Shown in pieces: positions 24,397 through 34,015 of a stretch of 56,610 nt of DNA (within the stretch, counting starts at the first letter, position 1; every line of letters starts with the position of its first letter). The translations under genes were made by a program, and so were the position numbers. This DNA comes from Fragilariopsis cylindrus CCMP1102 (Eukaryota; Bacillariophyta; Bacillariophyceae; Bacillariales; Bacillariaceae), in NCBI GenBank assembly GCA_900095095.1, contig FMBT01000081.1:1-56610 (forward strand), written 5' to 3'. The notes beneath the pieces were generated by a model. The model saw only the letters and a list, made by a program, of their open reading frames with translations. It did not search any database and was not told the origin of the DNA.

Positions 24397-24969
24397 ATGT
24401 GTTTCTATTTTCCTTGTCTCGATTCTTTCTTCAAAAAGAAAGAAGACATTGTTTGTGACGATGATGGATCGATGTCATCCATGCCAAGTCTATATGATCT
24501 TCACTTCAGTGCCCGTATGAGTGGTGTCAATATTGTGCCCAACAAAGCTCTGCACTCATTTGATACTTTGGTTTATACTGGTGATGGTGGTGGTGATGAT
24601 GTTGTTGTGGACTTGCTTTCTTGTGATGATTATGTTGTTGTGAACTTGCCTTGTGATGATGATAGTGATGATGATGATGATGATGATGATGGAGACGAAG
24701 ACGGAGGCTTAGACGAAGACGAAGACGGACGCTTAGTTGAAGACGAAGACGGAGGCTTAGTTTGGAACACAGTAAGACCACCTTGGAACAGATACCGTGC
24801 TATGCTTAAGAGGGAGAAAGAGAGACATCTTGATATGGAATTTTTTGATTTGTATCTCAAAAATCGAAAGAAGGAAGAAGATCGTCGTACACGAATTCTT
24901 GATTCTCGGGATGATTTTCGGGATGGTGATCTGTATGATCCGGAAGATCGCGATGATAATGGTTTCTAA
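24397..24969 (+). CDS. Transposon gene 4: very acidic unknown protein
   Basis: 190 aa in one exon: a Cys-containing start (MCFYFPCLDSFFKKKE), then an Asp-rich middle with an Asp run (about DDDSDDDDDDDD) and three diverged copies of a GGL/GRL-x-EDEDG repeat, then a charged helix (RAMLKREKERHLDMEF and YLKNRKKEEDRRTRI). The acidic middle with a flanking basic helix is like chaperone or activation regions of nuclear proteins, which is inference only. The repeated GAAGACGAAGACGG DNA suggests recent expansion. No family recognised. Confidence 0.6.
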   Translation: MCFYFPCLDSFFKKKEDIVCDDDGSMSSMPSLYDLHFSARMSGVNIVPNKALHSFDTLVYTGDGGGDDVVVDLLSCDDYVVVNLPCDDDSDDDDDDDDGDEDGGLDEDEDGRLVEDEDGGLVWNTVRPPWNRYRAMLKREKERHLDMEFFDLYLKNRKKEEDRRTRILDSRDDFRDGDLYDPEDRDDNGF

Positions 24970-25228
24970 TAATTTCTGCCTATCTTTCCACATCCACATT
25001 AATCGATCGATGAATTGTTACATCATCTTGATACAACTATAGTAACTAATCGCACCAACAGTTCCTATCTTCATTGATGAATGAATTGGCTATGTACGAT
25101 AATCTAAAAAAATGTAAATAATAATACAAGCATATTAATATTAAAAAATGAAATAAAAAAGATTTATCTATTCTATAATGCTATTGTGAAATAGTATTTA
25201 TCTATTGTCGTAAACTTGTTGTTGTTTC

Positions 25229-26302
25229 TTATACACAACTATCATATGCATCTCCTAAACTCCACAATTCTTTGAAGCCCATTTCCATTGAAATCTGTTT
25301 GATAACTGCACAAGCATAGAACATTTTACCGTGCTTCTCTATTCTTTCTTCTGGCGAGCCATGACCTTTGAATGGTTTATCAAGGCAATTCCAATTTGCC
25401 ATATGTCCCATCAAACCCTCAATACGACCTTGTGCTCTTCTCCTCATACTCTGCGATTCCTCATTACCAATGCAAGCCAAAGAAGCCTGGCATTTCACAA
25501 ATTCTGGTGATTCTCCTACGTAAATGTCATCAGCCTCTACTTGCTCACCTGCATCTAGCATCCACTTTAATTCTGCTCTAAAGATTGATAAATCATTCAT
25601 TTCACCTGGTAAATACGGACCAGAAATGTTGACAATATCACTTGAACGTAGTGCAGAAGCAATCTCATACCGAAGTCCCGGGCCGTTTAACTTCTTTGCC
25701 ATGAATGCCTTATTTCGCTTCTTGTGACCTGGTTTTCTTATATTTGGACAAAGGATTTGTTGGAATGGACAATCAATTGTGTCGATACCAGCTAAACAAT
25801 CTTCATGATTATCATTTGTTTTTTGATTCTCCCATACAATTACATTTGGATGTAGATCGGAAATCGCTTCAATTGCTATCCAGATCCACTTATATATGGT
25901 CTTTTCGTCAGGCCTTCTATGTTCTGTCTCTTGCTTAACTGATGCTCCCATTATTTTCATATCTGGATAAACTTTCAGAAAGTACAAAGCCCACATCAAA
26001 TGTTTCTTTTTCATTTTTGGATTGGTGGATGTTTCGTGTTCTGAGATCATCTCCCAAACTTTGGCCATAACAATGGGTGGAATACCAAAACTAGTGACGA
26101 ATTCTCTTCTCTTATTATTGAAGCAATGAAGTGTACATTTTATAATTGCACGTCCAAGTAATTCGAATTCTGATACATTCCTAAGATCAGGCTGTGATAG
26201 CCGGTTTGATTGTCGAGTAATTTCCTTCACTTTCAGCATTGAAAGACCTTGGGTGAGAGCTTCCATAGCAAAATCAGCACTTTTAGCACCATTGAACGCC
26301 AT
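25229..26302 (-). CDS. Transposon gene 5: DDE transposase, IS5/PIF-Harbinger group
   Basis: 357 aa, one intact frame. The N-terminal 130 residues are helical and probably bind DNA (no clear zinc finger). The catalytic core follows the pattern of DDE_Tnp_4-type transposases: first Asp in GIDTIDCPF (D174 or D177), then KLNGPGLRYEIASAL, IVNISGPYLPGEMNDLSIFR, second Asp in GEQVEADDIYVGE (D258 or D259), and the Glu in RRRAQGRIEGLMGHM (E295), ending with a helix (HGKMFYACAVIKQISMEMG). The LNGPGLRYE and GPYLPGEMNDLSIFR strings match the algal/oomycete Harbinger-like family. It would cut the 25-bp ends and insert the element. All three acidic positions are present, so it may be active. Confidence 0.85.
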   Translation of the reverse strand: MAFNGAKSADFAMEALTQGLSMLKVKEITRQSNRLSQPDLRNVSEFELLGRAIIKCTLHCFNNKRREFVTSFGIPPIVMAKVWEMISEHETSTNPKMKKKHLMWALYFLKVYPDMKIMGASVKQETEHRRPDEKTIYKWIWIAIEAISDLHPNVIVWENQKTNDNHEDCLAGIDTIDCPFQQILCPNIRKPGHKKRNKAFMAKKLNGPGLRYEIASALRSSDIVNISGPYLPGEMNDLSIFRAELKWMLDAGEQVEADDIYVGESPEFVKCQASLACIGNEESQSMRRRAQGRIEGLMGHMANWNCLDKPFKGHGSPEERIEKHGKMFYACAVIKQISMEMGFKELWSLGDAYDSCV

Positions 26303-26507
26303 TTTGCAATACTGTATATTCTGTTCTTTTTCTTAACACAAGTGTAGTAAATATTGAGTTGATAGATCGTGGAACGATGATATCAAATCTATGTGAGAGG
26401 AGAGACAATGAATACAGTACACCCGGCGGCATGGAGGTGCAGAGGTGCATTGTGAGTCCTGTCAAAATTGAGGGGGCTCCGACATAATCTGAATTAGCGA
26501 TAATTTC

Positions 26508-26606
26508 TTTTTTCCGGTTCATCAACGGGAAAAAATGGCGATACAGTCATTCCGGTTGAGAACTGTTTTTAACTGATCAATGAACCGGAATTTATGCGGG
26601 CAACCG
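26508..26606 (+). repeat. Transposon subterminal direct repeat, right copy
   Basis: Second copy of the block at 19881-19979, in the same orientation, lying between the transposase start and the right inverted repeat. GCGGGCAACCG and CATTCCGGTTGAG are shared exactly. Confidence 0.8.
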
Positions 26607-26684
26607 GAAACTCCTAATCGTGAATGACCGTTGATTTTTCGCGCGCAAGCTTAAGAGAGTATGATTCTTGGAACGGAAAAAATT

Positions 26685-26709
26685 AGAAATCGCGCGTTTC
26701 CGGTCACCT
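26685..26709 (-). repeat. Transposon terminal inverted repeat, right
   Basis: 25 bp, perfect reverse complement of 19813-19837, ending GGTCACCT. It is followed at once by the second CATTG copy. Confidence 0.9.
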
Positions 26710-26714
26710 CATTG
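26710..26714. repeat. Target-site duplication, right copy (CATTG)
   Basis: Matches 19808-19812. The flank beyond it (GTACTTCAAAAGTACATT) is a small palindrome outside the element. Confidence 0.8.
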
Positions 26715-27032
26715 TACTTCAAAAGTACATTCATTGTACTTATACTTTATATATTATCTATCATCTATCTATCTTGGTAGGAATCTTCTGCTCATACTGA
26801 CAAAAGTGGTCCATGACGACTACTATTTTCGTTCCACCGCATAAGTCTTTCAAACCGTATCCATCTCTTGGCAGCACCCATATGAATGCATTGTTATTCC
26901 TGTCGGTGAAAGCGTTTTTGAGGTGTCGTTTTTCCTATATTACTGTCCTATCAAGTATGTGCGATATATGAATAGAAATATTGGAGTACATAATCAATAC
27001 AAAGAAAAACACGATATCATCATATTATAATC
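26715..27032. other. Spacer between transposon and kinase gene
   Basis: AT-rich, with a TATCTATC repeat near 26756-26773. No gene seen. It probably contains the kinase promoter. Confidence 0.35.
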
Positions 27033-28248
27033 ATGACCATGGGAGATTACTGGGTCGGCCCAACTATTGGCGAAGGTGGTTTTGCTCACGTTGTATACGG
27101 TGTTCACAAGACTACGCAACGAAAGGTTGCCATCAAGGTGATCGACGCTCATGCAACTTCTAGTCGTCGACAACAACATCAACAACAACAGCAAACCGCA
27201 ATGATTTGGAACGAACGACATATTTTGAGCCTACCAGAATTGAATTCGTCTCCTGGATTGTTAACTTGTGGGGTGCCTTTTGTGACGAACAACATCCATC
27301 GTCGAGATGTGTTTATTTTGTAATGGAATTGGCGACGGGCGGTGATTTAGAAGGTCTGATCCAACAATCATTGTCAACATCAACGTCAAAGTCAGCATCA
27401 TCCGCGTCAAATCGTCACTATTATGATTCCATTCCATTTTATACATCGCAATTGATTACGGCTGTGGATTTCCTACATTCTCAAGGGGTATTACATTGTG
27501 ACTTAAAACCGGCAAATATTCTTCTTGACGCTAATACAGGATGCCTCAAATTGACAGACTTTGGTTGCGCTTTGGACATCAAACAATTGTCATCTTCCTC
27601 TTCATCGTCGCCGTCTTCTTCTACGCTGATATTGTTTCCACGAGGAACATCTCAGTATTCAGCTCCCGAAATTTTACGTGCCGAATTACCGTCCACTCTA
27701 ACAGTTGCCCTTGACTATTGGTCTGTGGGATGTATCATACACGCCATGCTTCATGGACGATCTCCCTTCACCTGTGACACGGATGCAATGACCGTCCGGT
27801 CTATCTTTGATTACGTTGCTGTCCACACGACAAAATCTACACCAAATTATATTACTGTAGCTGCTGAGGATGACAATGATACTTTTAGTAACGTTAGCGC
27901 TATTATTATGAACCAAGATTTATGAACGATAATAATGACGATGACAACTTTAACGCAATCATACCTACTGAAATAGGTGAAAACGACAATAATGACAATG
28001 ATAATGATAACAATAATAATAACGATAACAATAATGATAAAAACCTACAAAAGTTGTCACTAGGATTGTTACATATTATCCCGAATGATCGAATTAAATT
28101 TTGGACGACTTCACAAGAAAAAGAGGATATCATTCCACCTACTAGTAGTACGAAGAACATTATACTTCCGGTTCCTAACTGGAAAGACGAAGTTGAAACT
28201 ACAACTTTAAGAGATGGGAGTCTGGGATGGTCTGTCTTTCAACTTTGA
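27033..28248 (+). CDS. Ser/Thr protein kinase, PDK1-like
   Basis: About 405 aa across three frames; breaks near 27250 and 27921 each need one added base. Motifs in order: Gly-rich loop GEGGFAHVVYG (residues about 11-21), VAIK Lys (about 33), WNERHILSLPEL (alpha-C Glu), then the hinge VYFVMELATGGDLEGLI, catalytic loop LHCDLKPANILL (HCD for HRD), LTDFGCALD, activation segment end GTSQYSAPEIL, and LDYWSVGCIIHAMLHGRSPF. The order and the NLWGAF block best resemble PDK1-type AGC kinases, but no PH domain is seen. HCD in place of HRD is unusual; such kinases can be active but weaker. An Asn/Asp-rich insert precedes the tail (LHIIPNDRIKFWTTSQ). Confidence 0.78.
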
Positions 28249-29178
28249 AAAGAAAAAATGATTTCATCGATACACCGAATAATCGTTTTTCTTTTCGACT
28301 TGCTTTGAAGGGTAACAATGACAATACAAGCACGACTCTCTAACCATAAATGACATTGTTGTCAATATGCGTTATGATATAGTTAGATCTTGCATGGTAT
28401 GCGAGAAAAAGATAATATGCATGTGAATTAAACTTGATTAGTCTCCTATAAGACTGTAGAACAGATTAGCTACTAAAATCAGCAACAAGTATAGAATAAT
28501 GACGATGAAGAAGAGCTCAAAGCCTCCTCGATTGACTAGTGGGGAAACCTAGCATTCCTATGAAATGAGAGATGTATCATATCATTATCAGCATTGGTAG
28601 GCCAACAACATCGTCTGTCGTTCAGACGAGGTACTTGGACTTCCTGAGGTGTTTCACTTTAGATTTATCACGGAGTGCAAAGCTCTTATTATTTAAATTT
28701 AATACCACATATTATATATTATTTCTATCAGGGGTAATAATTTTACCCCTTTTAATATTAATGGGGGGTGCGTGAATTTGACGCATCATAATATTATACT
28801 ACAGTATAAATAATGAGAATTCTTTATTTATTCCTCACGATTGATTCAATACTGAATACCGGATCTATTATTATTCTTTTTTTTCAATCGATCGTGTTCA
28901 ATGATAATTTTTCTTTTTAAATTATTGTAAACGATTACATATACTCTTTGCCACCACCTAGGACCTAATTCATTGGTAAACCCTAGCCCTACGAAGAAGA
29001 GAAATCGATATCTTTAGATAATTCTTATTTTTATGACGACTGTGTGATTAGTATTACAGATTACTATTACTGTGGATATGTAAAGCAACTAAATCTGCTC
29101 ATATCTTCTGATGCCTTTCAATTTCTCGTGTGTCGTTTTCATCCTCTGTTCATCATTCTCTCGAATAAATCATCAACC
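28249..29178. other. Intergenic, no gene seen
   Basis: AT-rich. It holds a short perfect palindrome, GGGGTAATAATTTTACCCC (about 28733-28751), probably a chance or repeat-derived hairpin. An open frame at 28572 looks random. Confidence 0.35.
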
Positions 29179-30591
29179 ATGATCAGTACTGCTACTAGAA
29201 CTGCACAGCGAGCTACCACCAATAAAGCCGTCATCGATCTCTTTCTAAAGGCAAACATTAGCACTACAAAGACTTCGACGTTCCCGTCCATCGGCCGTTA
29301 TAGTACCAATAATGAAAATAAGAAGGACAATGACAGCTATTATTCTTTCATGGCTGGCGGTATTCGTAATTTTTCTACACTTGGTGGACCAGCCGAACAA
29401 CATCAGGAACAACGACAAGAACAACGAAAGGAAATTCAAAAGGGGGTTATAATTGCGAAAATTATTCGCAAAATCAAAGCCGATCTAATCGAAGCTGATA
29501 TAAAGGGAAATTACGATGGTAAAATTGATGCTGACGAACTTAAATCCGTCCTTCAAAAGTATCCAGAAGTATTCGACGAACATGACGTGTTAGAAATCGG
29601 TGAACTATTCTATACATCTCGTGGTGGTGAAAGTGTCAGTCATGAACGATTCATGAAGGCTGTGTCCAATACAATTAATGCCGCCGAAGCCGACGGGAAT
29701 GACAATGATCATATTGATAATGATAGTGATGTGAAGGAGGAAGGTGTTCAACATCGACGAGAGGGTAGTCTTTCCCATCCGTTGGGATTAGGAACTTGTT
29801 CAACTGAATACATGTACAATAAGGGAAGGGGTGTTTATTCCGACGAGGAATTAGATGTCAAGTTGACTCATGTCCAACCGAAAACTACATCGGATAAGGC
29901 GGCAGCCGCGGCCGTCGGTGTTGTTAGACTGTGTTTTGATGCAGTCTCCTTATGGAAAATTGGACAAATCACACAAGCGAAAGTACTGAGACGGGTCATT
30001 TTCTTAGAAGCCGTTGCAGGGATACCTGGCTTTGTGGCGGCTATGTTCCGTCATTTCAAATCTTTACGGACATTTTCTCGAGACGGTGGTATGCTTAACA
30101 TGTTCTTGGATGAAGCAAACAATGAACGGATGCATTTATTAAGTTTTGTTCGTATGAGAGATCCTGGGATGTTTATGAGAGTATCAGTCATGATGTCACA
30201 GGCCGCCGTTGGTGTCGGATTTTCGATCCTTTATGCGATTTCACCTCATTTCTGTCATCGGTTTGTTGGGTACGTCGAAGAAGAGGCATGTCATACATAT
30301 ACGACTATTATTGATGCGATCGAAAACGCACCAGAATCCAATGACTTGTCTGAATGGAGGACGCAATTAGCACCAAAAATTGCACGTGGCTATTGGCATC
30401 TTGGTCCCGAAGGCACTGTCTTAGAAATGATATATGCTATTCGTGCAGATGAAGCGGAACATCGAGATGTCAATCACGTTGTTTGTGGACTGTCGGCAGG
30501 TCAACAAAATCCATTGTACAACCCCGAAGAACAATTCGATCAAGTTCTCAAGAAATACGTAGAGAACATGCTCGAAAGAGGCAAAAACTAG
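29179..30591 (+). CDS. AOX: Alternative oxidase with an N-terminal EF-hand-like segment
   Basis: 470 aa in one exon, ATG at 29179. Residues 1-75 are Ser/Thr/Arg-rich and amphipathic, as in a mitochondrial leader. Residues about 90-175 are unusual for this enzyme: KADLIEADIKGNYDGKIDAD resembles an EF-hand loop, and the next helix-loop (ESVSHERFMKAVSNTI) resembles a second. From about 270 the di-iron oxidase core is complete: FLEAVAGIPGFVAA, LDEANNERMHLLSF, VEEEACHTYTTI and IRADEAEHRDVNH give the four Glu and two His iron ligands. It oxidises ubiquinol and reduces oxygen to water in the inner mitochondrial membrane, bypassing complexes III and IV. The added segment hints at calcium control, which is inference; the loop lacks Asp at position 1. 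Confidence 0.93.
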   Translation: MISTATRTAQRATTNKAVIDLFLKANISTTKTSTFPSIGRYSTNNENKKDNDSYYSFMAGGIRNFSTLGGPAEQHQEQRQEQRKEIQKGVIIAKIIRKIKADLIEADIKGNYDGKIDADELKSVLQKYPEVFDEHDVLEIGELFYTSRGGESVSHERFMKAVSNTINAAEADGNDNDHIDNDSDVKEEGVQHRREGSLSHPLGLGTCSTEYMYNKGRGVYSDEELDVKLTHVQPKTTSDKAAAAAVGVVRLCFDAVSLWKIGQITQAKVLRRVIFLEAVAGIPGFVAAMFRHFKSLRTFSRDGGMLNMFLDEANNERMHLLSFVRMRDPGMFMRVSVMMSQAAVGVGFSILYAISPHFCHRFVGYVEEEACHTYTTIIDAIENAPESNDLSEWRTQLAPKIARGYWHLGPEGTVLEMIYAIRADEAEHRDVNHVVCGLSAGQQNPLYNPEEQFDQVLKKYVENMLERGKN

Positions 30592-31897
30592 AAGTAGAAA
30601 AATTGTACATCTAATATGCATATCCTGATTCAAATCGTGTCGTTGAGAGCAAATCGAAATTCAGAGAACCAGGAAAATGCGAAGCCTAAAATCTGCATAC
30701 TTAATTATTTTCCGTTCGCACTGTAGGTACCATACAAAGCAACCGGGATCCATTTAACTTTATAAGAAAGCACGTGCTCTTGAAAGGAGTATCGCGCACC
30801 CCAAAAGTTGTGCGCGCTAGCGGCATCATAGCTTTTAACTACAAAATTGCTTTCGAAATTTCAACATAAATGAGTTTACACGAAGGTCGTGGTGTATAGT
30901 TTGATGTACAGCAAGTTCTCTCATAACAAATTTATTACTAGTATCCATATCAAACTTCCAAGAACAAAACACATACAGCCTAACGAAACATGAGCTTCAT
31001 ATTATATCAAAGAACTCACTAATACTTTGCTTGACCTCACGAAAGGTCTTGTCCCTTACCTTATGATAGATTTCCAGCAGGAGCTTAGGAGACCATTCGT
31101 CTCACTCAGAGCAGACACAATACGAAGTAGTAGTAGTATCATATGAAAGAGGTCTCTTAGCTATATCACTACACAATAAAACAGTGAGAAACTGTTCATT
31201 ACTTGTTGCATACTGTAATCCATTATGCATGCTAGCTGCTCTAGATTTGGAGAAATAAGGACTAATTAATATTATAGATAACGACAAACCTGAAGAATGA
31301 ATATAGTGTAATTTACTGTACATAAAATTGTACAGCAGTTAGTGTACTTAGCATTTATAATTACTACTCCGCCGTTCAATAGTTCGAAATTAGTGTTACT
31401 TACATGTGACATTCATTCACTGCACTAATTTGAAAAATGTGTTCGCGCGCGCCTTTTGAAAATTTTGGTGAGAGGGGGTTAATTTTAATTCGTGTTTAGA
31501 CATTTCAAGTCTCTAAATTTTGGACTTCACCGCGCGTGACGGCACTTGTTAGAGGACGCACATCCTGATTTCGGCTGATACAACTGTCTGATTTCAGTTG
31601 TGTTTTACAGTGTTTAGTACCTTAGTTTTTGATACAATCAAAACGCTTCCTGGAGATTTTAGTCTTTTCCTCCTTGACTGTCACAACTGTTACACTTCAC
31701 CTCAACGCATTGTTCCGTATAGTATATTTACAGTTGTCACAGCATTAACATAATACAAATCTAGAAGCAACACCATTACCGCAATCATCGACAAAAACAA
31801 TAACAGCAACGTAACAATTACAACTTGTACCTTTCGAAAACTAACAAACCAACGAAATAAACAAAAGAGAAAAAATATATAACAAATAGAAGTAAAG
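30592..31897. other. Intergenic, 1.3 kb, no gene seen
   Basis: Contains sequence like the CG-poor block at 15.5-16.8 kb (about 30900-31350) and some GCGCGC clusters near 30795-30820 and 31443-31452. The last 150 bp before 31898 are rich in AAC/CAA repeats, typical of a 5' leader here. Confidence 0.35.
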
Positions 31898-32819
31898 ATG
31901 AATACATTTCAAAGTCTTATCGTACTTTTGGCGGCATTGATGATGTTGAACACCTCAACATCTACAGTATTATCATCAGAAGTTATCACAGCAGCAACAA
32001 CAACATCAACAACAGAGCATAATAACAATAACAATATTATCATAGAAGCTGAACTTCTTATCGATGAAAATGATAAACAACGATTACTAAGTAAGTGTTT
32101 TATAATCAATATTTTATCTTGAGGAGAGGGAAAACGAGAAGCGAATCGAGGCACGACCCATAGTAAATTAATAATACTGTAGCTAGCTTTCTTTCTGAAT
32201 TAAAGATTGATGCTAGCTAGCTACCTAGCCAGCCAGTCAGCAGCACAAGTTTTTCTTTCTCCCATCCAATTAACTCACAACGTTTTTTTTATTTTAATCC
32301 CGAATATATTCTACTTCTTCTTGTAGCTACGTCAACGCCACCTAAAGCCAAGCCTCCCCCATCAAATAGTGGTGGCTCTGGGGTTCTAGTTCTGGTGGAA
32401 GTAGTAGCAGCAGCAGCTCAGGAGGTGGATCCGGTGGAAGCAGTAGTGGCGGATCCGGTGGAAGCAGTAGTGGTGGATCCAGTGGAAGTAGTAGTGGTGG
32501 AGATGGATCCGGTGGTGGTGGTGGAGATGGCTCTGGATCCAATACTGCTAATGGAGCACAAAGCTCTGATTTGGTTAGTTCCAATAAATCGAAAAATCTA
32601 GCCGTCATGCTTAGTTTTGCAGCTGTTGCTGGTGTCGTGATTGCTGCATTTGCTGTGCCAAGACGAACCATCGCCACAAAGCCGGATCATCCACTTCGTG
32701 GGTCTCTGAGTCAACGAATTAAAATATTTAGTAACTTGGCACAACATGCTGATTCAACGACACGACCACCACGAAGAGATGAAGAAGGACGATACATCAA
32801 TGCTGATGCTATCGTATAA
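31898..32819 (+). CDS. Secreted/membrane protein with Gly-Ser repeat linker
   Basis: Exons 31898-32090 and 32327-32819 (236-bp GT-AG intron), about 228 aa. It begins with a signal peptide (MNTFQSLIVLLAALMMLNTS) and a Thr/Asn-rich region, then Pro/Lys (TPPKAKPPPSNSGG) and about 60 residues of Gly/Ser repeats encoded by a 24-bp minisatellite built on GGATCCGGTGGAAGCAGTAG. One membrane helix follows (LAVMLSFAAVAGVVIAAFAV) with a basic stop-transfer and a short cytosolic tail. A frame break near 32381, in a run of four G, needs one added base. This is a type I surface-protein layout; function unknown. Cell-wall or mucilage anchoring would fit. Confidence 0.6.
32391..32535. repeat. Coding minisatellite (Gly-Ser linker)
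   Basis: Units of about 24 bp containing GGATCC and AGTAGTGG encode the Gly/Ser run of the protein at 31898. Repeat number is likely to vary between strains. Confidence 0.75.
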
Positions 32820-33223
32820 GAAGAGCCCCATCTATATATATGGGATGTGGAATGGAATGAAAACAGAACTATAGAAACGCGGTTTGTTTATTGTTTCGAA
32901 GCGTTGGTCCTATTCTTATCACGTGATTTGATATATGATATTATATATAAGTATCTTCATCATCTCTTTCCTTTCGCACGCATTTTTCATGAGCGAGCCT
33001 GTGTGTATGTGTGTGCGTGTACTTTTATATCCAAGGGAAATCGGATAGTATGAACAAAGTCACGCACTCACTCATCTCAAGACTACTACTACTACTACTA
33101 CTATAACCGTCTGTATGTGTACCTATAATTTATACAGTATTATTTATTATTTATAGACTTTTTTCCAATTGTTAAAGATCATCGCATAGACTTTTAATGT
33201 TCTCATGTTTATAGTCTGCACTA
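32820..33223. other. Intergenic, no gene seen
   Basis: AT-rich with an ACT repeat near 33082-33103. It lies between two convergent genes. Confidence 0.35.
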
Positions 33224-33458
33224 TTATTCCCTATATAGTACTATTTTAGCATAGCTAGCTTGTGTATCGTCAGGAACAAAATCAATTGCAGAATGAAAGA
33301 TAGGATTTTCATCATCACCACAATCATCATTGGTATGTTCTTGCTCTACTACAGCCACCACGGAAGGTGATTGTTTGGTTGATGAACTATTATTATTTAT
33401 CTTTATGTTTTCGTTGGTGGTAGTTGTACTGCTCATATTCTTATTATCACCTCTACCG

Positions 33459-33496
<38 letters not shown>

Positions 33497-33541
33497 CAAT
33501 GATGATATACATGATTCTATTGCTGCTCTTTCTTTTTCCAT
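33224..33541 (-). CDS. Possible small Asn-rich protein (3' exon?)
   Basis: Open frame of 105 aa: MEKERAAIESCISSLN, then 13 Asn, then Thr/Asn/Ser-rich sequence and a distinct acidic end (DENPIFHSAIDFVPDDTQAS, YAKIVLYRE). The end looks like real protein. Just upstream the frame runs into a possible splice acceptor (ACTGTAG at about 33556-33562), so this may be the last exon of a longer gene whose first exon I could not fix; one candidate begins MMCSLEYEDVTQQLTASRAR at about 33764. No family is recognised. Confidence 0.35.
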
Positions 33542-34015
33542 CCTTCTTTCTGCTGCTACAGTATATCATGCCGATCAAATTAACGAAAAACGAAACGAAA
33601 AATATTACATAGCCCCTAATAATAATAGGCGGAAGCTTCGCTCAGCTTTCTTTCAGAACACAAAAAAACTGCGATTTAAATTTGGAATTCTCGCCCCTCT
33701 TCTGGCGCGACTGGCTGTTAATTGTTGAGTCACATCTTCGTATTCCAAGGAACACATCATGCCATGTACGTAGGTCCTACCTACTGTACCAGTGAGTGTG
33801 GCGTTTACTGACACCACGACGAACACACAACACGATGATATTTCGACTCAAGGTCAGCAAGATACCGTACTAGTACCGTACAAGTACTCAAATCATTTGC
33901 TAATAAAAAAGGCGCAACCGAAGATCATAACAACTTAATCTTACAAAAACAACGAACTAACAAACAAAATATCGTACGGCAAACAAGAAAAAGCAAGAAA
34001 AATAATTATCCTACC
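33542..34015. other. Divergent promoter region
   Basis: Mixed sequence between a minus-strand and a plus-strand gene. An A-rich, CAAACAA-rich leader precedes the ATG at 34016. Confidence 0.35.

Larger units (their letters stand above)
19813..26709. mobile_element. 6.9-kb DNA transposon with five genes
   Basis: The element is bounded by perfect 25-bp inverted repeats (19813-19837 and 26685-26709, beginning AGGTGACCGGAAACGCGCGA) and a 5-bp duplication, CATTG. Similarity continues inward imperfectly past the perfect repeat. Subterminal copies of a roughly 100-bp block lie at about 19881-19979 and 26508-26606 in the same orientation, not inverted. Inside are a spliced 567-aa protein (+), a MYND-finger protein (-), a 187-aa protein (+), an acidic 190-aa protein (+) and a DDE transposase (-). 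The transposase belongs to the IS5/PIF-Harbinger group, whose usual companions are a Myb-like protein and a 3-bp TWA duplication; both differ here. Intact repeats, duplication and transposase frame point to recent insertion. Confidence 0.88.

Noticed and set aside
24527-24781. His-rich minus-strand frame
   Set aside because: Shadow of the Asp run of transposon gene 4.
28733-28751. Palindrome GGGGTAATAATTTTACCCC as a terminator
   Set aside because: Eukaryotic setting with no gene ending nearby in the right place.
33330-33728. Leu-rich open frame on the plus strand
   Set aside because: It is the shadow of the Asn run (GTT repeats) of the minus-strand frame.
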